A stretch of DNA of 10,043 nucleotides from JAWXUK01 sp044432725 (GTDB taxonomy: Bacteria > Bacillota > Clostridia > Oscillospirales > Oscillospiraceae). Both the position numbers and the translations under genes were made by a program. The notes beneath the pieces are model-generated. The model made no database searches and was not told the DNA's origin. It saw nothing but the letters and a program-made list of their open reading frames with translations. Positions 1 through 6,299 of this stretch are shown one piece after another. The first letter of the stretch is position 1. Each line of letters begins with the position of its first letter. Location: assembly GCA_044432725.1 (NCBI GenBank), contig JAWXUL010000053.1:1-10043 (forward strand), given 5' to 3'.

Positions 1-110
1 TTTTTCTTTACGATTGCTTAGAGATAAGATTGGCTTCACACCTTGATACATCGGTGGTTTTGTGTTATTCTAAGAAAATAAAAAAAATCTTTTTTTATAT
101 GTGCTGATTG

Positions 111-137
111 GTCAACCTCAATCGTTATATATACGTA
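111..137 (+). promoter_or_regulatory. candidate ECF-type promoter of the sigma/anti-sigma operon
   Basis: An AAC core at 114-116 (in GTCAACC) is followed, after 17 bases, by CGTA at 134-137. Promoters of the Bacillus SigW type have an AAC-ending -35 and a CGTA -10 at about this distance. Transcription would start near 144 and leave a leader of about 30 bases with the ribosome site at 160-169. ECF factors commonly transcribe their own operon, so autoregulation is plausible. The -35 hexamer matches only in its second half, so this is a tentative call. Confidence 0.33.
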
Positions 138-175
138 GCTACAAATTGAGAAAGACTTTAGGAAAGGGGAACACG

Positions 176-658
176 ATGGATAATAAGCAAACAGAGTTGA
201 TATCGCTGTATGATTTACACAAAAATACAGTGTTTCGTTTAGCACTTAGCTATTTAAGAAATGAGAAAGATGCCGAAGATGTGGTGCAAGAGGTCTTTCT
301 AAAGCTGATAGAGAAAGAAAAACAAGGAAAAATCACATTAGAAGCTGGCAAGGAAAAGGCATTATTGACCAAAATAACTGTAAATCATTGTCGTGACATC
401 TTACGTTCTTTCTGGAAAACACACACAACAGACCTTGAAAATATTGTAGAACCTATGACTGAGGACAGCAGTACATTGTTAAAAAACGTAATGGAACTAC
501 CAACAAAGCAACGAGTTACTATTTATCTCCATTACTACGAGGGTTATACATTTGAAGAAATAGGAAAATTTCTAAAAATTTCTCCTTCTGCCGTTTCCAT
601 GAGAATCCACAGAGGAAGAAAAATGCTGAAAGCTGATTTAGAGGAGGTAATTTTATGA
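176..658 (+). CDS. ECF-like sigma-70 family RNA polymerase sigma factor
   Basis: This 160-residue protein has the two-domain build of a group IV sigma factor, which directs RNA polymerase to a small regulon under control of a membrane anti-sigma factor. Region 2 spans about residues 10-80 and contains the acidic stretch DAEDVVQEVFLKL (32-44) typical of core-binding region 2.2. Region 4 spans about 103-155, with LPTKQRV at 109-114 and a helix-turn-helix near 124-146 that ends in AVSMRIHRGRKML. The ATG at 176 is chosen because AGGAAAGGGG at 160-169 lies at good spacing. The frame is open upstream to 101 but with no ribosome site there. The stop overlaps the next start (ATGA, 655-658), so the two proteins are translationally coupled. 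The regulon cannot be read from this window. Confidence 0.93.
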   Translation: MDNKQTELISLYDLHKNTVFRLALSYLRNEKDAEDVVQEVFLKLIEKEKQGKITLEAGKEKALLTKITVNHCRDILRSFWKTHTTDLENIVEPMTEDSSTLLKNVMELPTKQRVTIYLHYYEGYTFEEIGKFLKISPSAVSMRIHRGRKMLKADLEEVIL

Positions 659-2058
659 ATCGTATAAAAAAAATCTATAGTCCTGTTCAATTGAACTCCG
701 AAAAGGACAAAGAAATCCGTAACTCTTTGCTTCTTGCTTGTGAAAACAGTAACGAACGTCCTAAGAAAGTGCCACAACTAGCATTGGCTGGTGCTTTTGC
801 AACAATTATGGTTTTCGTCTTTTCCGTGAATGTTTCGCCTAGTTTTGCGACATTTATCAGCCAAATCCCTCTTTTTGACAAATTGGTGGAATCGGTAACG
901 TATTCCAAAAGCCTATCCACAGCCGTTGACAATGAGTTTGTGCAAGTGGTAGGTCAGACACAAAGTAAAGATGATGTAACAATCACCATACAACATTTGA
1001 TTGTAGACCAAAAAGAGGTAAACATTTTTTATACCTTGGATAAATTGAATTGGGGAACTGATAAAAGATACGAAATTCGCTCCGAATTGATATGTGTTGA
1101 AAGTGGAGAAATACTTGAATCTAACAACTATATGCCCACTTCTGGATTGCGAGCCAGTGAAGATAGAGATAAACTTCATCATATCAGCTATACTTTAGAG
1201 GATATGCCTAGTGAATTAGGTGTGAATTTTTCAGTTTATGAGTACGATGACCCAACTCCACATTGGACTTCATTCTTTCAATTTGGAAGTGGGAACACCG
1301 AAGGAACCGTTACAGATACTGCAACGGAAGGTCAATTACTCACTGAAATGACTTTTATTCTGGAATTTGACCCTGATTTTACAGATGAAGGCACTTTCTA
1401 TGACGTAAACCAGCAAATAGAAATGAATGGGCAAAAATTCACCATTACGTCCTTAGAAAGCTACCCCACGCAAATGCTTTTGGAAGTGGTGGCTGACAAA
1501 GATAATTCCCTCTTTTTGCAGGGGTTAGACTTTTATTTCACCAATGAATCTGGTGATGAAATCGAAATTACCAGTGAGTTTACGAGAGTGAACCAGAATG
1601 AGCAGAACCCTTTGGCTCTTGTTTATAGTTTAGAAAGTGATTATTTTGGGACAAATCAATCTTTGAATCTCCATATCACAGGTGCAAGATGGAAAACTAA
1701 CCATCAAGACAAGGTAAAACTAGACTTAAAAAACGTGACAGCAGAATCCTTACCTGATTTTATCACCTTTGAATCTGCAAACTGGAAAAATAATGGTTAT
1801 GAACTTGTTTTTCTGGAAGAATATTCCCCCTATCTAGCTTCAGAGGGTGGTGAAATCTATGGTCATTTCCTTTATATCAATGGTGAATTCTATGATGAAT
1901 CTGGGGAAATGCTCATTGGACAGGCTGAAAGTACCGATGAGAAAAATGGAGCGGTAAGATATACCTACAAACCAAAAGATTTTGATGGTGATTATCTTTG
2001 GGTTGTCCCAACTTATCAATCTACCACGGAAGAAAATATCAAATCTATACTTTATTAA
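655..2058 (+). CDS. membrane-anchored anti-sigma factor, DUF4179 type
   Basis: The 467-residue product has a cytoplasmic N-terminus of about 40 residues, one hydrophobic membrane segment at about 41-60 (LALAGAFATIMVFVFSVNV), and a large extracellular region of about 400 residues. The segment running into SVNVSPSFA and then IPLFDKLVE is the signature of DUF4179 proteins, which are usually encoded right after ECF sigma genes and regarded as their anti-sigma factors. The N-terminus would hold the sigma factor at the membrane, and the outer domain would sense an extracellular signal. Translation is coupled to the sigma gene by the ATGA overlap, with GAGGAGGT at 641-648. No zinc-binding HxxxCxxC motif is seen near the N-terminus, which separates it from ZAS-type anti-sigma factors. 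Its function is inferred from family and position, and the signal is unknown. Confidence 0.85.
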   Translation: MNRIKKIYSPVQLNSEKDKEIRNSLLLACENSNERPKKVPQLALAGAFATIMVFVFSVNVSPSFATFISQIPLFDKLVESVTYSKSLSTAVDNEFVQVVGQTQSKDDVTITIQHLIVDQKEVNIFYTLDKLNWGTDKRYEIRSELICVESGEILESNNYMPTSGLRASEDRDKLHHISYTLEDMPSELGVNFSVYEYDDPTPHWTSFFQFGSGNTEGTVTDTATEGQLLTEMTFILEFDPDFTDEGTFYDVNQQIEMNGQKFTITSLESYPTQMLLEVVADKDNSLFLQGLDFYFTNESGDEIEITSEFTRVNQNEQNPLALVYSLESDYFGTNQSLNLHITGARWKTNHQDKVKLDLKNVTAESLPDFITFESANWKNNGYELVFLEEYSPYLASEGGEIYGHFLYINGEFYDESGEMLIGQAESTDEKNGAVRYTYKPKDFDGDYLWVVPTYQSTTEENIKSILY

Positions 2059-2150
2059 ATAGGTGTCATTTTGAGTTGAAGCACGCTGATACCATTCACT
2101 TATTAGCACAAATCCGAAGTATCTGGACTAAATCCAGTACGATCTATATT

Positions 2151-2204
2151 TCCAAAAAAACCAAGCCTTTCCCAAAGACTACAAGTCGATGGGAAAGGCT
2201 TTTC
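2151..2204 (-). terminator. intrinsic terminator of the XRE regulator gene
   Basis: An 11-bp perfect stem has arms at 2163-2173 (AAGCCTTTCCC) and 2191-2201 (GGGAAAGGCTT) with a 17-base loop. Read on the minus strand it is followed by GG and seven T (2160-2154), directly after the regulator's stop codon at 2207-2205. On the plus strand the stem is followed only by TTCT, so rightward termination after the anti-sigma gene should be weaker, though some bidirectional action is possible. Confidence 0.85.
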
Positions 2205-3089
2205 TCATTTCTTTTTTCCCTTGCCTTGCTGATTATTATAGTAGGGCAAGGGTTTTCTACCCTGTTTAGGTGCTTGTGGCTTCAAGTTGAATCGTTTGAC
2301 GGAGTGTTCGGACACTTTAATAAAATACTCCTTAAACTTCTTTTCTTCGTCCTCGGTCAAGACGGAGCAATCCATATTGGCAGCAGCAAGCAAGATGTCA
2401 CACTGTTTCTCCTTGCTCACTTCCTCGGCACTGTTTGAGATTTCCTCCATCTTGTCACGGATAACTTGCTTGGTGTCCACATAAACATCATTATCAGGTG
2501 CAGAAGAACTGTCATATTTATGATGTTTACGCATGGTTTTCAAGATGGGCATTAAATCAGAGAGGAAAATGTGGGAGAAGTGGGTATCTTCTGTCAGTTC
2601 GGCAAGTTCCATCGTCCGTAAGTACAATTCATGCTTCGGTGGGTTAAACTCTTTCACGATTTGTTTTTTTGCGTCATTTATCGTGCCATTGAGTAATTTC
2701 ACTTGCATAGACACAAGACCCTCCACATAGACCTCCATATCCGTTAGGAGAATCGGAAAGTCCTTGTGTTCCATCATTTCAGAAAGAAATTCCCAGTTTA
2801 TCTCTTTCTGTTCAATCATTTCAATCACCCTGTCACTTAAATCCAAAGGATATTCTCTTGGACTTAGGTGTTTTTTTGTGCCTATCAGTCCCAAGAGGTA
2901 GTCCGTAGACACATCAAACAACTTTGCCAAACTAAGAAGATTGACGTGGCTGATGTCATGGTCTTTGGTTTCGTAGTTGCTGATGGAGGACTTAGAAATA
3001 CCTGTTTTCGCCCCTAATTCCTCTTGAGAAAGTCCAAGTTTCTCACGTTCAATGCGAATTCTTTCGCCAATACTAAATTCTATTGCCAT
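2205..3089 (-). CDS. XRE-family transcriptional regulator with long C-terminal domain
   Basis: The 294-residue protein starts with a clear XRE/Cro-type helix-turn-helix at about residues 6-66. It has IGERIRIEREKLGLSQEELG, then a recognition region around ISKSSISNYE, and LAKLFDVSTDYLLGL closing the fold. The remaining 225 residues show no domain I recognise. They look helical and charged and end in a basic tail (QAPKQGRKPL, then GKGKKK). Most XRE repressors of this layout are far shorter. It points away from the rightward module, and a palindrome lies in the space between (3241-3260), so it is the likely switch for excision and replication. Its own promoter has an extended -10 at 3121-3129. 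The start at 3089 is preceded by a GTAGGAAA ribosome site. Its targets are inferred. Confidence 0.88.
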   Translation of the reverse strand: MAIEFSIGERIRIEREKLGLSQEELGAKTGISKSSISNYETKDHDISHVNLLSLAKLFDVSTDYLLGLIGTKKHLSPREYPLDLSDRVIEMIEQKEINWEFLSEMMEHKDFPILLTDMEVYVEGLVSMQVKLLNGTINDAKKQIVKEFNPPKHELYLRTMELAELTEDTHFSHIFLSDLMPILKTMRKHHKYDSSSAPDNDVYVDTKQVIRDKMEEISNSAEEVSKEKQCDILLAAANMDCSVLTEDEEKKFKEYFIKVSEHSVKRFNLKPQAPKQGRKPLPYYNNQQGKGKKK

Positions 3090-3120
3090 TTTCCTACTCC
3101 TTATCTATAGTGGTACTCTT

Positions 3121-3129
3121 ATTATACCA
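3121..3129 (-). promoter_or_regulatory. extended -10 promoter for the XRE regulator
   Basis: On the minus strand TGGTATAAT gives a perfect extended -10 element (TGnTATAAT), 31 bases upstream of the regulator start codon. No good -35 is present at 17-18 bases, as expected for an extended -10 promoter. A CGACAAA half-site matching the palindrome at 3241-3260 lies at 3146-3152, across the -35 zone, which suggests autorepression. Confidence 0.65.
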
Positions 3130-3240
3130 CAAATGAATTCTAATGTTTGTCGAAATTTGTTGCCTTTCTTATTTTTCTCTCTTTATTTTTTGAAGCATAG
3201 GTTTTCTTGTCAAAAGAGTGTCTGCGAAACCTCCAACATC

Positions 3241-3260
3241 TCCGACAAAATATTGTCGGA
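3241..3260. promoter_or_regulatory. palindromic operator candidate in the divergent control region
   Basis: Perfect 8-base arms TCCGACAA (3241-3248) and TTGTCGGA (3253-3260) flank AATA. The size and symmetry fit a dimeric XRE repressor site. The right arm overlaps a -35-like TTGTCG (3253-3258), so binding would block the rightward promoter. The core CGACAA recurs at the regulator's own promoter on the minus strand (within 3146-3152). The binding protein is inferred from position. Confidence 0.6.
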
Positions 3261-3280
3261 AAACTTTATATCCAAATAAT
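3253..3280 (+). promoter_or_regulatory. candidate rightward promoter of the excision/replication operon
   Basis: TTGTCG (3253-3258, four of six matches to TTGACA) and AATAAT (3275-3280, five of six to TATAAT) are separated by 16 bases. The -35 lies inside the palindrome arm. Transcription would begin near 3287 and leave a leader of roughly 100 bases that contains the hairpin at 3321-3348. The promoter is moderate by consensus, and the overlap with the operator makes it the best candidate in the interval. Confidence 0.45.
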
Positions 3281-3320
3281 TGTCTATTCTAAGTCAAAAT
3301 CCCAACCATCTGCTAAGATA

Positions 3321-3348
3321 TGCCTATGGTTGAGAAAAACCACAGGCA
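3321..3348 (+). promoter_or_regulatory. hairpin in the leader of the excisionase-like gene
   Basis: An 11-position stem pairs TGCCTATGGTT (3321-3331) with AACCACAGGCA (3338-3348) around the loop GAGAAA. Only one position is unpaired (A3326 with C3343). No T-run follows, so it is not an intrinsic terminator. It sits about 35 bases before the start codon at 3384 and could stabilise the message, act as an RNA switch, or be a DNA site (for example a single-strand origin). Its role is unknown. Confidence 0.5.
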
Positions 3349-3383
3349 AATACCGAAACTTACACACGAAAGGAATTATTTTT

Positions 3384-3620
3384 ATGAAAGAACCAATCAC
3401 AAGCAAGGTGACATTGCTCACCATCACGCAGGCTTCCCAACTGGTGGACGGCTTGACCCCTTACCGAATCCGTCAACTTTGTCTATCTGGGGAACTCCCT
3501 AGCTTCAAATCAGGGAACAAATGGCTGATTCAAGAGGAAGTGCTGTTAGACTATATCCGTACCCCTAAAAATCAAAAAAACAGCAACACGGACAGTATAG
3601 GAGCAACTAAGGAGGTCTAA
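3384..3620 (+). CDS. small excisionase-like helix-turn-helix DNA-binding protein
   Basis: This 78-residue protein has the compact winged-helix pattern of the excisionase/MerR-like family (HTH_17). It shows LLTITQASQLV, then TPYRIRQLCLSGELPSFKSG and WLIQEEVLLDYI. Such proteins bend DNA at attachment sites to drive excision by the recombinase, or act as small regulators. The ATG at 3384 is preferred because AAAGGA (3370-3375) precedes it. The frame is open upstream to 3207, but that stretch covers the promoter and hairpin and lacks protein-like composition. Its stop overlaps the helicase start (TAATG, 3618-3622), so the two are co-translated. The pairing with replication suggests excision and copying of the circle are switched on together. 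The excisionase role is by family, not proven. Confidence 0.78.
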   Translation: MKEPITSKVTLLTITQASQLVDGLTPYRIRQLCLSGELPSFKSGNKWLIQEEVLLDYIRTPKNQKNSNTDSIGATKEV

Positions 3621-5020
3621 TGAACGTACAGGAACTGATAACCTATTTCCACCAATACAGGATTGAAAATAACAGTCATTTCCCCTTGAATGACATCGGA
3701 ATCGCTGGGTTATTTCACTTTTTACATCAAAATCAGTTCCGTTATGTGGTGGAAACTTCTTGTTACTATGGGTACAACGGAAAACAATGGGTGAAAGATT
3801 TGAATAATCTCCGTGTCAAGGAGCAAAGCAAATATTTTGCCCTTGCTTTAGAGCAATACGGCAATGAATTGCAGTTTGAACACCTCGAAAAAATCGGTAA
3901 AACTCTCACTCTACTGAAAAAACGAGAAAGTTTAATACGAGATAGTGCCACAGTATCTCCAGTGGAGTTTCGCCACTTCGACAGTAATGTTTACCTGTTT
4001 AACTGTCTAAATGGCACGTTAGACTTGCAAACAGGGGAATTTAGACCACATTCCCCACTGGACTTTATCACAAAACTATCCAATGTCAACTATCAACCAG
4101 AGGTGCGATGCGATAGGTGGGAAAGTTTTATCGGTGAAGTGATGAAAAATGACCCTGACAGTATGAATTTTCTCCAAAAAACCTTTGGCTATGTCCTATC
4201 TGGTGACACCTCCCACGAGTGTTTCTTCATTTTTTACGGAAGTACCACCAGAAACGGCAAATCCACTTGCTGTGAAACTGTTTCCCACCTGATGGGCGAT
4301 TATGCTTCTAATGTTCAGCCTGAAACCTTAGCACGGAACAAGAAAAACGGCTCAACGGCTACCCCAGACGTAGCAAGATTACAAGGAATACGGCTTGCAG
4401 TGACCCCAGAACCAGAAAAAGGCTTAGAACTCAATGCTTCACTTATCAAACAGTTGACAGGTGGGGACAAGCTGACCAGTCGATTTCTCAACGAAAACCC
4501 CATTGAATTTACTCCTGAATTCAAAATCATTATGAACACCAACCATCAGCCGAGAATCAGCGATGACACCGTGTTTTCTAGTAAGAGGGTGAAGCTAATT
4601 CCCTTTGAACGGCATTTCACCGAAGAAGAACAGGACAAAAACCTGAAGATGTTGTTCCGTGACCCTGATAACCTATCTGGAATCTTAAATTGGATGTTGC
4701 GTGGGTATCGCCTGATGAAGCAAGAGGGATTTCAGCAAACAGGCAGATTATTAGAAGCCGTGGAAGAATACCGAGAGGAAAGCGATATTATCGGAAACTT
4801 TCTCCGAGATTGCCTTACCCCTTGTGAAAATAACAGATTATCCACGAAACAAGTCTACATTGTCTATGATTTATGGGCAAATGGCAACGGCTACCGTCCT
4901 ATGAGTTTGAAAAACCTTGTTGCCGAACTGAAAAGACGGCATGACATTCGCAGAGATTCTTCTGGACACGTTTTAGTGGGTTTTGAGATAACAGGCGAGT
5001 ACAGGCGATGGCTCACTTAG
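3620..5020 (+). CDS. P4/D5-type superfamily 3 replication helicase (initiator)
   Basis: The 466-residue protein carries the SF3 helicase core. Walker A is at 207-216 (GSTTRNGKST), a Walker B-like acidic strand at 257-268 (IRLAVTPEPEKG), motif B' at 280-289 (TGGDKLTSRF), motif C at 302-311 (KIIMNTNHQP), and an arginine-finger candidate lies in SKRVKLIPFE (321-330). A C-terminal segment at about 390-460 resembles the winged helix of D5/P4 primases and could bind the origin. The D5_N-like region at about 50-190 precedes the ATPase. No Prim-Pol primase domain fits in the remaining N-terminus, so this looks like a helicase/initiator without its own primase. GGAGG at 3611-3615 sets the start. The first iterons overlap its stop codon. 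It probably unwinds the adjacent origin after excision, as Rep does in SaPI islands (inference by analogy). Confidence 0.9.
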   Translation: MNVQELITYFHQYRIENNSHFPLNDIGIAGLFHFLHQNQFRYVVETSCYYGYNGKQWVKDLNNLRVKEQSKYFALALEQYGNELQFEHLEKIGKTLTLLKKRESLIRDSATVSPVEFRHFDSNVYLFNCLNGTLDLQTGEFRPHSPLDFITKLSNVNYQPEVRCDRWESFIGEVMKNDPDSMNFLQKTFGYVLSGDTSHECFFIFYGSTTRNGKSTCCETVSHLMGDYASNVQPETLARNKKNGSTATPDVARLQGIRLAVTPEPEKGLELNASLIKQLTGGDKLTSRFLNENPIEFTPEFKIIMNTNHQPRISDDTVFSSKRVKLIPFERHFTEEEQDKNLKMLFRDPDNLSGILNWMLRGYRLMKQEGFQQTGRLLEAVEEYREESDIIGNFLRDCLTPCENNRLSTKQVYIVYDLWANGNGYRPMSLKNLVAELKRRHDIRRDSSGHVLVGFEITGEYRRWLT

Positions 5021-5053
5021 TGTAGGAGTGTAGCAAGTGTAGATGATTTTAAG

Positions 5054-5273
5054 TCAGGCTCTACTATTAGGGGAATTATTATGGTTTCTCATTGAATATT
5101 TGCTACACTTCCTACACTAAAAAATATATTCTTATAAAATATATAGAAAAGAAATGATTTATAAGAACAAAGAGGTGTTTCTTTTTGAAAAAGTTATTTC
5201 TCTTAGTGTAGCAACGAAGGAATTTCCTACACTTTTGCTACACTACAAGGCTTTTTGCTACACTAGAGCCTGA
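5054..5273. repeat. 10-bp inverted repeat enclosing the origin core
   Basis: TCAGGCTCTA at 5054-5063 is the exact reverse complement of TAGAGCCTGA at 5264-5273. The arms are 200 bases apart and enclose the AT-rich core together with six of the iterons. The right arm starts at the last base of the iteron at 5258-5264. They may mark the limits of a symmetric origin or the sites of a second binding protein. Confidence 0.6.
5129..5167. repeat. 10-bp inverted repeat in the AT-rich origin core
   Basis: TTCTTATAAA (5129-5138) and TTTATAAGAA (5158-5167) are perfect reverse complements around a 19-base AT-rich loop. The surrounding run from 5119 to 5160 holds almost only A and T with repeated TATA steps, as expected for a DNA unwinding element. 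It is not followed by a T-run, so a terminator role is unlikely. Confidence 0.6.
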
Positions 5274-5423
5274 AAATAAGGCTGTTTCAAAGAAAAATCC
5301 ACCTCACAACTTTACACAAATTTAACATTGAAAACAGGATTTCAACTTTTGCTACACTAAAAAAGGGAGTTGCTACACTTGTTCCTACACTCCCCAGCAG
5401 AGCGAAAACAGATTGGAGATATT

Positions 5424-5918
5424 ATGAATCAATTAGAATTATTTCAGCATGAAATCTTTGGAGATGTCCGTACTTCCGAAGATGAAAAAGGTGTTCCCCT
5501 CTTTTGTGCCAGCGATGTGGCTCGTGCTTTGGGATATGCCAAACCAAATAACGCAATTTTAAGACACTGCAAGAATATCGTAAAACAGGGTAGCCTTATC
5601 AGTGGCAAAATCCAAGAAATCAATTTCTTGTACGAACCTGACGTGTATCGCCTTGTGACCAATAGCAAATTACCTACGGCACAGGAATTCGAGCGATACA
5701 TTTTTGAGGAAGTCTTACCCAACCTTAGAAAAAAGAAATACCACTTCACGGCTGAATCTCTTTTTACCACAGATGGACTAGATAGATTTATAGAGTGGGT
5801 GGAGGAAATGAAACGTGAGCAAGAAGCCTACGCAAAAAAATCTAATGGTAGTCTGTTTCAGGGCAGCGGTTTTACTATGAAGCACCTCACCATTGACCCA
5901 AACAATGACCCAGAGTAA
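5424..5918 (+). CDS. BRO-N domain (phage antirepressor-type) protein
   Basis: The 164-residue product carries a full BRO-N domain at about residues 7-105. Recognisable parts are FCASDVARALGYAKPNNAI (27-45), then FLYEPDVYRLVTNSKLP and FERYIFEEVLPNLRKK. BRO-N is a DNA-binding domain found in phage antirepressors and baculovirus BRO proteins. The usual second domain (KilA-C or ANT) is missing. Only a short charged helix (IEWVEEMKREQEAYAKK) and a tail follow. The ATG at 5424 has TTGGAGAT at 5413-5420. The frame runs upstream to a TTG at 5370, but that part lies in the iterons. It may counter the XRE repressor and so induce the element, or regulate the origin beside it. Both roles are inferred. 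Confidence 0.85.
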   Translation: MNQLELFQHEIFGDVRTSEDEKGVPLFCASDVARALGYAKPNNAILRHCKNIVKQGSLISGKIQEINFLYEPDVYRLVTNSKLPTAQEFERYIFEEVLPNLRKKKYHFTAESLFTTDGLDRFIEWVEEMKREQEAYAKKSNGSLFQGSGFTMKHLTIDPNNDPE

Positions 5919-5933
5919 GACAGAACTTTCTTT

Positions 5934-5953
5934 GAAATAGCAAATTCTATTTC
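5934..5953. repeat. small hairpin just after the BRO-N gene
   Basis: GAAATAG (5934-5940) and CTATTTC (5947-5953) are perfect 7-base arms around CAAATT, 15 bases past the stop codon. The stem is AT-rich and the following TTGAAAA is not a proper U-tract, so termination would be weak at best. Confidence 0.35.
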
Positions 5954-5980
5954 TTGAAAACTGGGAGAGAATTTGAAAAA

Positions 5981-6267
5981 CTCCACGAGGGAAATCACTG
6001 CGACCTCTCCCCATCACAGCGAGAGCCACGAACTTTTTAGAATGAAAAAGAGATAGCTTCTTAAAAAGTCCATCTTGCTTTTTGGGAAAGTAGTTGCCAG
6101 AAATCCCACGGAGAAAATCACTGCGACCTCTCTCCATGCAGAGCCAGTCCCCTGAAATAAGGGAGAGGTTTTGAAAATTCCTACTTGCTTTTGGGGAGGA
6201 AGTTGCCAGAACCCCACGGCAGAAATCACAGCGACTTTTCAAAACAGAGCCTGACCCACGGCAGAAA
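5981..6267. repeat. imperfect direct repeats of about 110-120 bases, non-coding
   Basis: A block reading CCCACGG-GAAATCACTGCGACCTCTC recurs with its AAATCAC cores at 5992, 6115 and 6223, spaced 123 and 108 bases. A short fourth piece (CCCACGGCAGAAA) starts near 6255. The second and third copies also share the preceding block CTTGCTTTT-GGG-AGTTGCCAGAA (from 6074 and from 6184). Between them ACCTCTC (6126-6132) can pair with GAGAGGT (6163-6169). Long minus-strand frames cross the repeats but lack a credible start or ribosome site. The position before mobC suggests a part in transfer, a non-coding RNA, or protein binding. I do not recognise the family. Confidence 0.65.
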
Positions 6268-6299
6268 AAATATCTTTTTGAAAAATACTTCCCTCACTT

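Larger units (their letters stand above)
5019..5391. other. candidate iteron-type replication origin
   Basis: Twelve copies of CTACACT occur in 373 bases. Four are inverted (AGTGTAG at 5019, 5027, 5036, 5205) and eight direct (5103, 5112, 5227, 5238, 5258, 5352, 5373, 5385). The fuller consensus is TTGCTACACTW, with a TCCTACACTW variant. Spacings within groups are 8-12 or 20-21 bases, close to one or two helical turns. The copies flank an AT-rich core (about 5119-5204) and lie directly after an SF3 helicase gene. Known iteron origins of P4, SaPI and many plasmids have repeats around an AT-rich unwinding zone next to the initiator gene. No open reading frame with a ribosome site lies here. Confidence 0.75.

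Noticed and set aside
36..80. Terminator of an upstream gene (CACC...GGTG followed by TTTT)
   Set aside because: The stem is only four base pairs with a long loop, and the upstream gene is not in the window.
101..175. Longer start for the sigma factor
   Set aside because: It would place the promoter and ribosome site inside the coding sequence. The residues before the ATG at 176 do not resemble a sigma factor N-terminus.
2119..2140. Rho-independent terminator after the anti-sigma gene
   Set aside because: CTGGA/TCCAG gives only a 5-bp stem with no T-run. The real terminator signal nearby belongs to the XRE gene on the other strand.
1998..2438. Plus-strand frame crossing the end of the anti-sigma gene and the XRE gene
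   Set aside because: It overlaps two well-supported genes and the terminator, has no ribosome site, and is a shadow frame.
5019..5391. CRISPR array
   Set aside because: The repeats are only 7-11 bases, occur in both orientations and have irregular short gaps, so they are iterons and not repeat-spacer units.
5778..6242. Minus-strand frame of 154 codons with recurring residues across the non-coding repeats
   Set aside because: It opens at a TTG without a ribosome site, runs antisense into the BRO-N gene, and its recurring residues follow from the DNA repeats. Kept as a finding about the repeats, not as a gene.
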